Assembly: GCA_910584155.1 (NCBI GenBank)
Contig: CAJTYG010000002.1
Location: forward strand, 92,984 to 156,983
Direction of reading: 5' to 3'
Origin: an uncultured Christensenella sp.
GTDB taxonomy: Bacteria > Bacillota > Clostridia > Christensenellales > CAG-917
Length of the DNA: 64,000 nucleotides
Every line of letters starts with the position of its first letter. Position 1 is the first letter of the stretch. The translations under genes and the position numbers were made by a program. This document shows positions 37,001 to 43,105 of this stretch, one piece after another. The notes under the pieces are model-generated. The model was not told the DNA's origin. It saw only the letters and a program-made list of their open reading frames with translations, and ran no database searches.

Positions 37001-37249
37001 CGCCTTTCTCTGCACGTGATAGCCCTTCATAGTCTTGTAGCGAGGTATGATATCCTTCATCACACGGGTGAGAATGTGCCCTATATGCGGCTTGCCGTTT
37101 GCGGTAGGCGGTCCGTCATAAAAGCTAAACTCGGGCTTCCCCTCGTTTTTGCTTACGCTCTTTTCAAAGATTTTGTTTTGCTTCCAAAATTCAAGCACTT
37201 GCTTTTCACGTTCTACAAAATTCAGATTGCTGTCAACCGATTCGTACAT
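34073..37249 (-). CDS. ileS: Isoleucyl-tRNA synthetase, IleS2-type
   Basis: Charges tRNA-Ile. The 1058-aa protein has HIGH (55-58) in GKPHIGHIL, the editing domain with TWTTTPWTL-like segment (AWTTTPWTL) and a KMSKH loop (about residue 590). The long C-terminus and FYDGPPTANGKPH header fit the eukaryote-like type II enzymes, which in other bacteria tolerate mupirocin; resistance here is inference only. KMSKH has His where Ser or Arg is usual. Only 80 bases separate it from the lipoprotein gene, so there is no room for a T-box leader. RBS AGAGGA. Confidence 0.95.
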   Translation of the reverse strand: MYESVDSNLNFVEREKQVLEFWKQNKIFEKSVSKNEGKPEFSFYDGPPTANGKPHIGHILTRVMKDIIPRYKTMKGYHVQRKAGWDTHGLPVELEVEKLLGIDGKQEIEKYGIEPFIKKCKESVWKYTDEWHKMSDRIGYWADMEHPYITYDDNYIESVWWAIRQMADKGLLYKGYKIVPYCPRCGTALSSHEVAQGYKDVEETSVFVKFPVKGQPKTYFLAWTTTPWTLSSNTALCMNGAEDYAKIEADGEFYILADALVSKVFDGIEYKKIDVKKGSEYEYTEYEPLFDYKYDFKEKAYYIVNDGYVTLTDGTGIVHIAPAFGEDDAKVGKKYGLPFIQMVDDRGKFKPAVDDMAGVFCKDGDKLVIERLKREGKLFKTMRFTHSYPFCWRCDTPLLYYARSSWFIKVTAVKDQLLASNESVNWMPDTIKSGRMGNFLENVIDWGISRERYWGTPLPIWVCNKCGKIHVIGSKQELREKGGLDKDIELHRPYIDEVKWQCECGGTMERTPEVLDCWFDSGSMPFAQWHYPFENKEIFEKVFPADFISEAVDQTRGWFYTLLAVNTILFGCSPFKNCIVLGHVNDKDGIKMSKHKGNVVDPWTVLDKQGADSTRWYFYTASAPWLPSRFSADNVSESQRKFMGTLWNTYAFYVLYAEIDKFDPTQHKLENQELTVLDKWILSGLNTLIKTVDEGLNEYKITETSRAIATFVDNLSNWYVRRTRDRFWGSEMTKSKEAAYTTLYTVLVTLSKLIAPFVPFMAESIYQNLVRSFDKNAPESVHLCDFPVADESMINPLLEKGMEHVLKLVVLGRAARNKSNLKNRQPLGRLLYKGSYELADELKDLVKDELNVKEIERSGDEDDFVSYEIKPQLKTLGPKYGKLLGKIRALLQERPDDIMQAIKRRKAIEELKAEYREQRGTDSDVKSEFTCEIDGTKITLSEEDLLISVKNKEGFSSESDGDTTVVLDTALTDDLIREGVEREIVSKVQNMRKEAGFEVTDHILIGYAADGLAKVVLDDAKFLSDVLCDGIVESMDGFTKECDINGHKVVITVKKVED

Positions 37250-37279
37250 ATTTTTATCCTCTATGTTTTGAGTTTAAGT

Positions 37280-37310
37280 TTTGTTTGTTAACTATCGCCG
37301 ACCTTGTCGG
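37280..37310 (-). other. Short hairpin upstream of ileS
   Basis: GCCGAC / GTCGGC with a 3-base loop lies between the lipoprotein stop and ileS. No T run follows, so it is a weak terminator candidate or a leader element at most. Confidence 0.3.
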
Positions 37311-37329
37311 CTTCACTGTCTACTATGTA

Positions 37330-37923
37330 TCAATGATTTATTTTAATTTTCCAGTTGGAAATCGTATACTTCGTCTTTGCCCACCTCTGCCACGAGGGAC
37401 CACCTTCGTTTAGATCCGTTTTGAATGATATATCTAGCTGCGCATAATCCACATTGTGCAAAAACGAAAAATTGTTATCAAAATCGATAGTTATCGTTTG
37501 TTTCTCATTGGCTGTCAAAGTATAATTTACACGAGTATTGACATCAAATCCACCACCTTCAACATAAAAATGCAACCACCAATACCCTTCAACATCACAG
37601 TCGGAAACAATATCAAACTGCAAAGCTCCAAACTCTAATCCGTATTTGTCTTTATTAAAATGAAACGCCAATGCATGATATGCTTCGGTTTCAGAACCTG
37701 TATCATAAATGGAAGGAACGACATTATCCGTTCTCTCCCAATCCGATGCGCCTACTACATCATCGTCCCAAACCCACTTACTAACGCTTGTAAGAGCTTC
37801 GGCTGCCGTCATGCTCTCAAGATTTTGGTCAACATTATTATTTTTGTCGCAGGCACTAAACAATGTCATAGTCACCGCAAGTAATGCTATTGCCGCAACA
37901 AATATAAGGGCTTTCTTTTTCAT
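37330..37923 (-). CDS. Small secreted lipoprotein, function unknown
   Basis: A 197-aa protein with a type II signal peptide (MKKKALIFVAAIALLAV..., lipobox FSAC at Cys25). The mature part is Asp/Asn-rich and beta-predicted, with aromatic repeats (WVWDDD, DWERTDN, YWWLHFYVEGGG) and a C-terminal NWKIKIN strand. It looks like a small jellyroll or carbohydrate-binding lipoprotein, but no family is recognised. Its coding sequence is visibly more AT-rich than its neighbours and it sits alone beside a tRNA and a repeat, which suggests later acquisition. Confidence 0.75.
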   Translation of the reverse strand: MKKKALIFVAAIALLAVTMTLFSACDKNNNVDQNLESMTAAEALTSVSKWVWDDDVVGASDWERTDNVVPSIYDTGSETEAYHALAFHFNKDKYGLEFGALQFDIVSDCDVEGYWWLHFYVEGGGFDVNTRVNYTLTANEKQTITIDFDNNFSFLHNVDYAQLDISFKTDLNEGGPSWQRWAKTKYTISNWKIKINH

Positions 37924-38029
37924 AGTTATTTCCTCACATATATTTAGATTTAAATATTATAAACATATAAACAAAAAAAGGCAAACATTTTGTAACTACA
38001 AAAATAAATTTTGTTAAAAGCATTATCTT

Positions 38030-38307
38030 TAAAAAATAAAAGCACATCATATCGATGGTGATTGAGTTTATGCTGATATTCTGTTAAATACGAACCTAAA
38101 CGTGAGCGAAGCGACCCCACCAAACAGAAAAAATTGCGAAATGAGGCAAGAGTTTACAACGACAAAAATGATACAATAGCAAAATTTTTTCTGTACGGAG
38201 CAGCGCAGTAAAGGCACACGATATCTTTGCGCTTTTATTTTAATGCTGACCTTGAAATTTCTATGCTTAATAAAAAATAAAAGCACATCATATCGGTGTG
38301 CCTTTAC
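38030..38307. repeat. Three-copy palindromic repeat beside tRNA-Gly
   Basis: A 30-35-bp unit (AATAAAAGCACATCATATCG core) occurs at about 38032-38054 and 38270-38307 in direct orientation and at about 38207-38242 inverted. The last two form the arms of a large imperfect palindrome (stem about 33 bp, loop about 30). No transposase is present, so it may be a MITE-like relic or a transcription end structure. The 90-aa ORF over it (38068-38340) runs into tRNA-Gly and is not credible. The stretch 37924-38029 shows nothing else. Confidence 0.65.
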
Positions 38308-38312
38308 AAGCG

Positions 38313-38386
38313 TGGAGCGGGCGATGAGAATCGAACTCACGACTAAAGCTTGGGAAGCTTTCGTTTTACCATTAAACTACGCCCGC
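38313..38386 (-). tRNA. tRNA-Gly (anticodon CCC), CCA encoded
   Basis: 74 nt on the minus strand. Acceptor GCGGGCG / CGCCCGC, discriminator T, genomic CCA; anticodon stem AAAGC / GCTTT with loop TTCCCAA, so CCC, reading GGG; T-loop TTCGATT. Confidence 0.95.
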
Positions 38387-38642
38387 AAGACGTGAATACA
38401 TTTTATCATATATGCGCAGTTTGTCAAACGGGTTTTTACAAATTTATTTTAAACTTGCAATTTAAACAAAATTTATAGCAACTCTATACACGTATCGTGT
38501 ATTTTATAAAACACTATTCGTGTATTGATAAGCCATATTTTTTACAAATTAAGCAGAATTTTGCTTGTTTTAGCCTAAAAACCGCTTATAAAGCACAATA
38601 CGTGTTTTTATCATCTTAGCATTTCCGCTCAAATATTCGGTA

Positions 38643-38670
38643 TTGAAATTTGATATAAAAGTGATATAAT
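38643..38670 (+). promoter_or_regulatory. Promoter of the ABC exporter
   Basis: TTGAAA (38643-38648), 16-bp spacer, perfect TATAAT (38665-38670), 28 bases before the ABC ATPase start. The rest of the gap 38387-38642 is AT-rich and shows no other gene or structure. Confidence 0.7.
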
Positions 38671-38697
38671 AATTGTATTAAACAAACAGGTTAGTAT

Positions 38698-39621
38698 ATG
38701 AACGCAATAGAAACATCAAAAATATCAAAGTCATATCACGGACATACGGTGCTTGACGGCGTCAGTATCACTGTGAGAGAGGGCGAAATTTACGGGCTTG
38801 TCGGGCGCAACGGCGCAGGCAAGACTACGCTTATCCGAAGTATACTCGGGCTTTGCAAACCCGATATGGGCGAGATAAAAATAAACGGCGCTTTGGGCAA
38901 AAGCGCTCTCGAGTACGAGCGAAGCAAAATAGGCACACTTATCGACAGCCCTGCACTTATAATGCACCTCAGTGCAATGGACAATATGAAAGCGTTTGCG
39001 CAGACATTCGGCAGATACGACGAAGCAAAGCTGCGTGAGCTTTTACACACCGTAGGCTTAAATGCGGACGACAATCTAAAGGTAAAAAACTTTTCGCTTG
39101 GAATGAAGCAACGGCTTGCAATCGCTATAGCACTGATAGGCGAACCGCAGATACTCATTTTAGACGAACCAGTAAACGGACTTGATCCCGCAGGCATATT
39201 TGAGGTGCGTGAGCTTTTGCAACAGCTAAATCACGACAAGGGCGTAACTATCCTTATATCCTCTCACCTGCTCGCCGAGCTTGGAAAGCTTGCCAATTCT
39301 TACGGTATTCTTGAAAAAGGCAAGCTTGTAAAGGAATTGCGTAGCTCTGATTTGGACGAGCTTTGCCGTCCGTACATCAAGGTTGTCGTCGGTGATTTGA
39401 AGGTGGCGCTCAATGTGGTCGTCGAAAACTATCACGCTCACGATTTTGAGATACTGCCCTACAACACGCTTGCGCTATATGACCTGTCAAAGGATATTCC
39501 CACAGTTGCGGATATGTTTGCAAAGGCAAACGTGCCCGTAATGAGCATTTATCAGTGCGAGGGCGATTTGGAATCTACGTTTATTTCACTTATGGGAGGG
39601 CTGCACAATGATCAAAACTGA
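38698..39621 (+). CDS. ABC-2 exporter ATP-binding protein
   Basis: A 307-aa nucleotide-binding subunit. Walker A GRNGAGKTT (36-44), a signature FSLGMKQRLAIA in place of LSGGQ, and Walker B ILILDEPVNGLDPAG. The signature variant and the ~70-residue C-terminal extension match BcrA-type drug/lantibiotic-immunity exporters. It overlaps the permease gene by 14 bases. The ligand is unknown; no regulator is adjacent. A weak AGGTTAG site precedes the ATG. Confidence 0.88.
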   Translation: MNAIETSKISKSYHGHTVLDGVSITVREGEIYGLVGRNGAGKTTLIRSILGLCKPDMGEIKINGALGKSALEYERSKIGTLIDSPALIMHLSAMDNMKAFAQTFGRYDEAKLRELLHTVGLNADDNLKVKNFSLGMKQRLAIAIALIGEPQILILDEPVNGLDPAGIFEVRELLQQLNHDKGVTILISSHLLAELGKLANSYGILEKGKLVKELRSSDLDELCRPYIKVVVGDLKVALNVVVENYHAHDFEILPYNTLALYDLSKDIPTVADMFAKANVPVMSIYQCEGDLESTFISLMGGLHNDQN

Positions 39622-40444
39622 CGGCTTTGCTTGCGCCCTTAAGGCAGATTTATTTAAGTTGAGAAAGATGAAAAGCGTTTGGATAGGCTTGGCGGTGATG
39701 TTTGCCCTTATGCTTGTCCTTTTTAGCGTCTGTTGGATATTGATAGCTATATTAAACAAAATGACGCCCATCGACCCCTCTGAAGCAATGGAGCAACAAA
39801 GCACTTTGTTTGCCCTGTCACAGCTTTGCGATACGTTTTTAGCGTCATTCAGCGATACGGCTTCCATATCTCTATTTATTGCAATAATCACCTGTCTGTT
39901 TGTCGGAAAGGACTTTTCAAACGGAGCTGTACGGTTGCAAGTCGCAAGAGGCGCAAACCGCACTCAGCTTTTCTTCTCAAAATGGGTAACGCTGAGCATA
40001 CTTGTCGTGGCATACTCGGCATTTGCAATACTTGTATGCGGCATTTTTACTGCATTTAACGGCTATTCGGTGCAATTCACCGCTCAACACTTCGGGTGGC
40101 TTGTACGTAACTTCTTTTTGCAGGTGCTGTGCAATATAAGCACCATGTCCATTGTTTTGGCTATAGCTTATCTTTGCCGCTCAAGCGGAGCTTCGCTCGG
40201 CGCAACTATAGGCGGCGCCATTGCATTATCTATCGTGTTTGGACTTGTCGCCTCGGTTGGCGCACTCGGCGGAGGTTCTATCGAATGGATAAACTTTATG
40301 CCCCTCGAGCAAACAAGTATTGCGGGAATTATGGACAAATTTACGACCTCACAGCTTTGCGCAGTGATAATTATGCCCATAATTTACGGAGCTATTGCAA
40401 TCACTGTCGGTCTGCTGTCATTCTTAAAGCGAGATATAAAATAA
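39608..40444 (+). CDS. ABC-2 exporter permease
   Basis: A 278-aa membrane protein with about six spans. KMKSVWIGLAVMFALMLVLF is the first, after a cytosolic N-terminus; FVGKDFSNGAVRLQVARGANRTQLFFSKW is the conserved ABC-2 cytosolic loop (quoted in part: GKDFSNGAVRLQVARGANR). Overlap with the upstream ATPase implies translational coupling. The pair forms a half-size exporter, possibly of a peptide or antibiotic. Confidence 0.85.
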   Translation: MIKTDGFACALKADLFKLRKMKSVWIGLAVMFALMLVLFSVCWILIAILNKMTPIDPSEAMEQQSTLFALSQLCDTFLASFSDTASISLFIAIITCLFVGKDFSNGAVRLQVARGANRTQLFFSKWVTLSILVVAYSAFAILVCGIFTAFNGYSVQFTAQHFGWLVRNFFLQVLCNISTMSIVLAIAYLCRSSGASLGATIGGAIALSIVFGLVASVGALGGGSIEWINFMPLEQTSIAGIMDKFTTSQLCAVIIMPIIYGAIAITVGLLSFLKRDIK

Positions 40445-40486
40445 CCCTCTTTGACAAAACTAATCATATTTTGCACAAGGTAATTT

Positions 40487-40514
40487 AAAATGCGCTTGCA
40501 AAAGGCGCATTTTA
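40487..40514 (+). terminator. Terminator of the ABC exporter
   Basis: AAAATGCGC / GCGCATTTT with an ~8-base loop. It overlaps the -35 box of the SRP RNA promoter, so read-through, termination and SRP RNA initiation share bases. Confidence 0.7.
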
Positions 40515-40524
40515 ATGTTATACT
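40496..40524 (+). promoter_or_regulatory. Promoter of the SRP RNA gene
   Basis: TTGCAA (40496-40501), 17-bp spacer, TATACT (40519-40524); start about 7 bases later at 40531. Confidence 0.75.
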
Positions 40525-40530
40525 TTTAAA

Positions 40531-40797
40531 GCTGTGCTAGACGGGGAGCTTGCGGTGCCCTGTAAACTGCAATCCGCAATAGCAGTGTCGAACGCCGCCT
40601 TAGGCTTTGGTTATGGTTGGCTGCACAGAGCAAGGAGTGTAGATATTAAGGTCCCGTGCAATGTCATGCTGTGAACCGTGTCAGGGCTTGACCGCAGCAG
40701 CACTAAGCAGATTTTGACGTGTGCCACGGGGAAACTTTAAAGGAGCCACCTACTCTGTTACCGCTTCGGTAGCCACTGTCGAAGGCGGTGCACAGCT
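40531..40797 (+). ncRNA. ffs: Large (Bacillus-type) SRP RNA
   Basis: About 267 nt. The 5' part (GCTGTGCTAGACGGGGAG, GGTGCCCTGT) matches the Alu domain of the Bacillus scRNA, and its first 7 bases pair with GCACAGC at the 3' end. The S-domain helix 8 is at about 40678-40700 (TCAGG...CGCAGCAGC). The usual GGAA tetraloop is replaced by a UGAC-type loop, close to the alternative URRC class. Its partners Ffh and FtsY are encoded at 16 and 18 kb. Own promoter and terminator are present. Confidence 0.9.
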
Positions 40798-40846
40798 ACC
40801 GCAATTGTATTACAGCTTTGTGTGATATGATTGCGGTATTTTTTTT
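40798..40846 (+). terminator. SRP RNA terminator
   Basis: ACCGCAAT (40798-40805) pairs with ATTGCGGT (40830-40837), followed by eight T. Confidence 0.85.
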
Positions 40847-40902
40847 GCGCCAAATGCGAGCCTGCGAGCATTTACCGCATTTTTCACTAAACAAAGTTTG
40901 CC

Positions 40903-40978
40903 TGTGCCACGGGGAAACTTTAAAGGAGCCACCTACTCTGTTCCCGCTTCGGTAGCCACTGTCGAAGACGGTGCACAG
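40903..40978 (+). pseudogene. Partial copy of SRP RNA (3' Alu-domain part)
   Basis: Bases 40903-40978 match 40720-40795 of the SRP RNA at all but two positions (A/C and G/A changes). It lacks the 5' strand and the S domain, so it cannot form an SRP RNA. The near-identity implies recent duplication or gene conversion. It would be transcribed only by read-through. Confidence 0.85.
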
Positions 40979-40980
40979 TA

Positions 40981-41017
40981 TAAATCACCATACCACTGAT
41001 AGTGGTATGGTGATTTA
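40981..41017 (+). terminator. 17-bp perfect hairpin after the SRP fragment
   Basis: TAAATCACCATACCACT / AGTGGTATGGTGATTTA around a GAT loop, followed by TATATTTAAAA. Terminator-like, but also palindromic enough to be a recombination or repeat end; the outer sequence recurs at the end of cassette B. Confidence 0.6.
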
Positions 41018-41025
41018 TATTTAAA

Positions 41026-41243
41026 AGCATCTTCACCAAACAAAGCATTGTGCGAAACATAGCCATTGTTTACAACGTCAGCACAAACTGATAGCTAACA
41101 ATGATTTGTGCGGTAGCAGCGAAAAAATCAAGCTATGGCTTAGACAATGCCGCCAAGCGTTGTCTTGCCATTTGCGCCGATTTTTGAGCAGGGTGCACGG
41201 CATAAACATATACCATTGACTGTATGGTGATTTATATTTTAAG
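41026..41243 (+). ncRNA. Cassette B: candidate structured RNA with a pseudoknot
   Basis: The head (CACCAAACAAAG) and tail (ATGGTGATTTATATTT) are shared with cassette A; the insert is different. CATTGTT (41064-41070) pairs with AACAATG (41097-41103), while GCACAAA (41081-41087) pairs with TTTGTGC (41105-41111), giving an H-type pseudoknot. A rod follows: AAAAATC (41123-41129)/GATTTTT (41179-41185), ATGGC (41135-41139)/GCCAT (41167-41171), AGACAA (41142-41147)/TTGTCT (41160-41165). GGTGCACGGCATAAA (41192-41206) echoes the SRP RNA 3' end. The tail forms ACCAT/ATGGT. No reading frame is present and no promoter was found; a family is not recognised. Strand is assumed from these parallels. Confidence 0.5.
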
Positions 41244-41290
41244 AATAGTTTAACAAGCCACTTTTGTTCTGTTATAATTGAATTTATTAT

Positions 41291-41325
41291 TTTAAAAGCG
41301 ACTGCATGTTGCAGTCGCTTTTAAA
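41291..41325 (-). terminator. Terminator of the hydrogenase operon
   Basis: 16-bp perfect stem TTTAAAAGCGACTGCA / TGCAGTCGCTTTTAAA with a TGT loop, 28 bases after hydA. Confidence 0.9.
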
Positions 41326-41353
41326 ATTTAGGTTATCTAAATGAACGAAATTA

Positions 41354-43093
41354 TCAATACTTTTGGCGTGGCACATAAGTTGTATGCAATATCTCGTGTG
41401 CTTTGTGACTGTTTGGCTCGCCCAAATACTCTTTGTAAAGCTGTTGCACGACGGTATTTTCGTGAGACTTACGCAACGTCATGCTTGCGTCCTGATCGTA
41501 GATAGCTTTTGCACGCAAAGCTTTGATATCCTTATTGTTACGCACAAATGCGCTCTTTATGGGTTGTCCGCCACCGTTTACGCAACCGCCGGGGCAAGAC
41601 ATTATCTCTATGAAATCATAGGGTGAAACGCCCGCTCTTACGTCGTCCATTATCTTTCTTGCATTTGCAAGACCGGAAGCTACGCAAACCTTGACCTTCT
41701 TTCCGTTGAGGTCATATTCCGCCTCTTTGATGCCTTCCGTGCCACGCACGTCCACAAAATCGAGCGAAGGAGCTTCTTCGCCGACAACAACTTCATAAAT
41801 AGTACGAAGTGCAGCTTCCATAACGCCGCCCGTTGCGCCGAAGATAAGACCTGCGCCGCTGAACATACCGAGCGGCGAATCGTAATCCTCATCGGGCAGC
41901 TCTTCAAAGATTATACCCGAGCGTTTAATGAGCTTGGCAAGCTCTCTTGTCGTCAAAGCGTAGTCGATATCGGGCACGCCTGCGGCATTCTGACTGCCTC
42001 TACCCTTTTCAAACTTCTTTGCGGTGCAAGGCATGATGGAAACGACCACGACATCTGCAGGATCTATACCGAGCTTTTCCGCATAATAGGTCTTGCAAAT
42101 TGCGCCGAACATCTGTTGAGGAGATTTGCAGGTGGAAAGGTGATCGAGCTGATCGGGGAAATTGTGCTCGCAGAACTTTATCCATGCGGGCGAGCAGCTT
42201 GTAATCATAGGAAGCGTGCCGCCGTTTTTAACTCTGCTTAAAAATTCCGTACCCTCTTCCATTATTGTAAGGTCTGCGCCGAAGTTGACGTCAAACACGT
42301 CGTCAAAGCCGAGTCTGCGAAGCGCAGCAACCATTTTGCCCTGTACGTTGGAGCCTATCGGCATACCGAATTCCTCGCCCAAGCCTACACGGACGGACGG
42401 AGCAGCACCGACAATTACGTGCTTATGCGGATCTGCGATTGCATTGATTACGTCGTCAATCTCTTCTTTCTCGTGCAATGCGCCCGTGGGGCAAGCAACG
42501 ATACACTGTCCGCAGCCTACGCAGGACGTCGTTGAAAGAGGTTTTTCAAATGCGCAAGCGATATGCGTATCGAAGCCTCTGCCGTTTGCGCCGATAACTG
42601 CGACGGACTGATACTCCTTGCAGACTGCTACGCAGCGGCGGCAAAGCACGCATTTGCTGTTGTCTCTTATTACGCATGCCGAGCTGTCGTCAACGTGTGC
42701 TTCCGTCTTGCTTCCCTCGTACTTTTTGCTGTCGCAGCCGAGCTCGAGAGACAGAGTTTGCAGCTCGCAGTTGTTGTTTCTTACACAGCTCAGGCAATCC
42801 TTGTTGTGGTTTGAAAGCAAAAGCTCCACAGTAGCCTTTCTTGACTTTCTGACCGCAGGAGTGTTTGTGAAAACCTCCATACCCTCATTGACGGGATATA
42901 CGCAGGCGGCGACCAAGCTTCTTGCGCCCTTGACCTCGCATACGCAAACACGGCAGGCGCCTATTTCATTTACGCCCTTGAGATAGCACAAGGTAGGAAT
43001 TTTGATGCCTGCGACCTTTGCCGCCTCCAAAATAGTGGAACCCTCTTCGACCTGTACGGGAATATTGTTTATCTTTACGTTTACTAATGCCAT
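41354..43093 (-). CDS. hydA: [FeFe] hydrogenase catalytic subunit HydA
   Basis: 579 aa. N-terminal 2Fe-2S domain (Cys36, 47, 50, 64), a His-Cys3 cluster (His96, Cys100, 103, 109), two 4Fe-4S ferredoxin motifs (CVLCRRC, CVGCGQC), then the H-cluster domain. L1 is TSCSPAW (298-304): Ser301 replaces the second Cys of the usual TSCCPXW. L2 is MPCTAKK (354-360) and L3 MSCPGGC (498-504). It is cytosolic. The ATG at 43093 follows GAGGTG. Together with the NuoF/NuoE-like subunits it should couple NADH (and perhaps ferredoxin) oxidation to H2. hydE/F/G maturases are not in the window. Confidence 0.95.
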   Translation of the reverse strand: MALVNVKINNIPVQVEEGSTILEAAKVAGIKIPTLCYLKGVNEIGACRVCVCEVKGARSLVAACVYPVNEGMEVFTNTPAVRKSRKATVELLLSNHNKDCLSCVRNNNCELQTLSLELGCDSKKYEGSKTEAHVDDSSACVIRDNSKCVLCRRCVAVCKEYQSVAVIGANGRGFDTHIACAFEKPLSTTSCVGCGQCIVACPTGALHEKEEIDDVINAIADPHKHVIVGAAPSVRVGLGEEFGMPIGSNVQGKMVAALRRLGFDDVFDVNFGADLTIMEEGTEFLSRVKNGGTLPMITSCSPAWIKFCEHNFPDQLDHLSTCKSPQQMFGAICKTYYAEKLGIDPADVVVVSIMPCTAKKFEKGRGSQNAAGVPDIDYALTTRELAKLIKRSGIIFEELPDEDYDSPLGMFSGAGLIFGATGGVMEAALRTIYEVVVGEEAPSLDFVDVRGTEGIKEAEYDLNGKKVKVCVASGLANARKIMDDVRAGVSPYDFIEIMSCPGGCVNGGGQPIKSAFVRNNKDIKALRAKAIYDQDASMTLRKSHENTVVQQLYKEYLGEPNSHKAHEILHTTYVPRQKY

Positions 43094-43105
43094 ATTACAC
43101 CTCAA

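Larger units (their letters stand above)
40878..41025 (+). repeat. Cassette A, carrying a partial SRP RNA copy
   Basis: Begins with a head sequence (CACTAAACAAAG at about 40885) and ends with GGTGATTTATATTTAAAA. These flanks recur in cassette B (41026-41243). Its insert is the SRP RNA fragment at 40903-40978, and its tail is a 17-bp perfect hairpin. Confidence 0.65.

Noticed and set aside
37250..37329. T-box leader for ileS
   Set aside because: Only about 80 bases are available and no T-box sequence or specifier stem is seen.
38068..38340. 90-aa minus-strand ORF
   Set aside because: It starts inside tRNA-Gly, spans the palindromic repeat, has no ribosome binding site and lacks protein-like composition.
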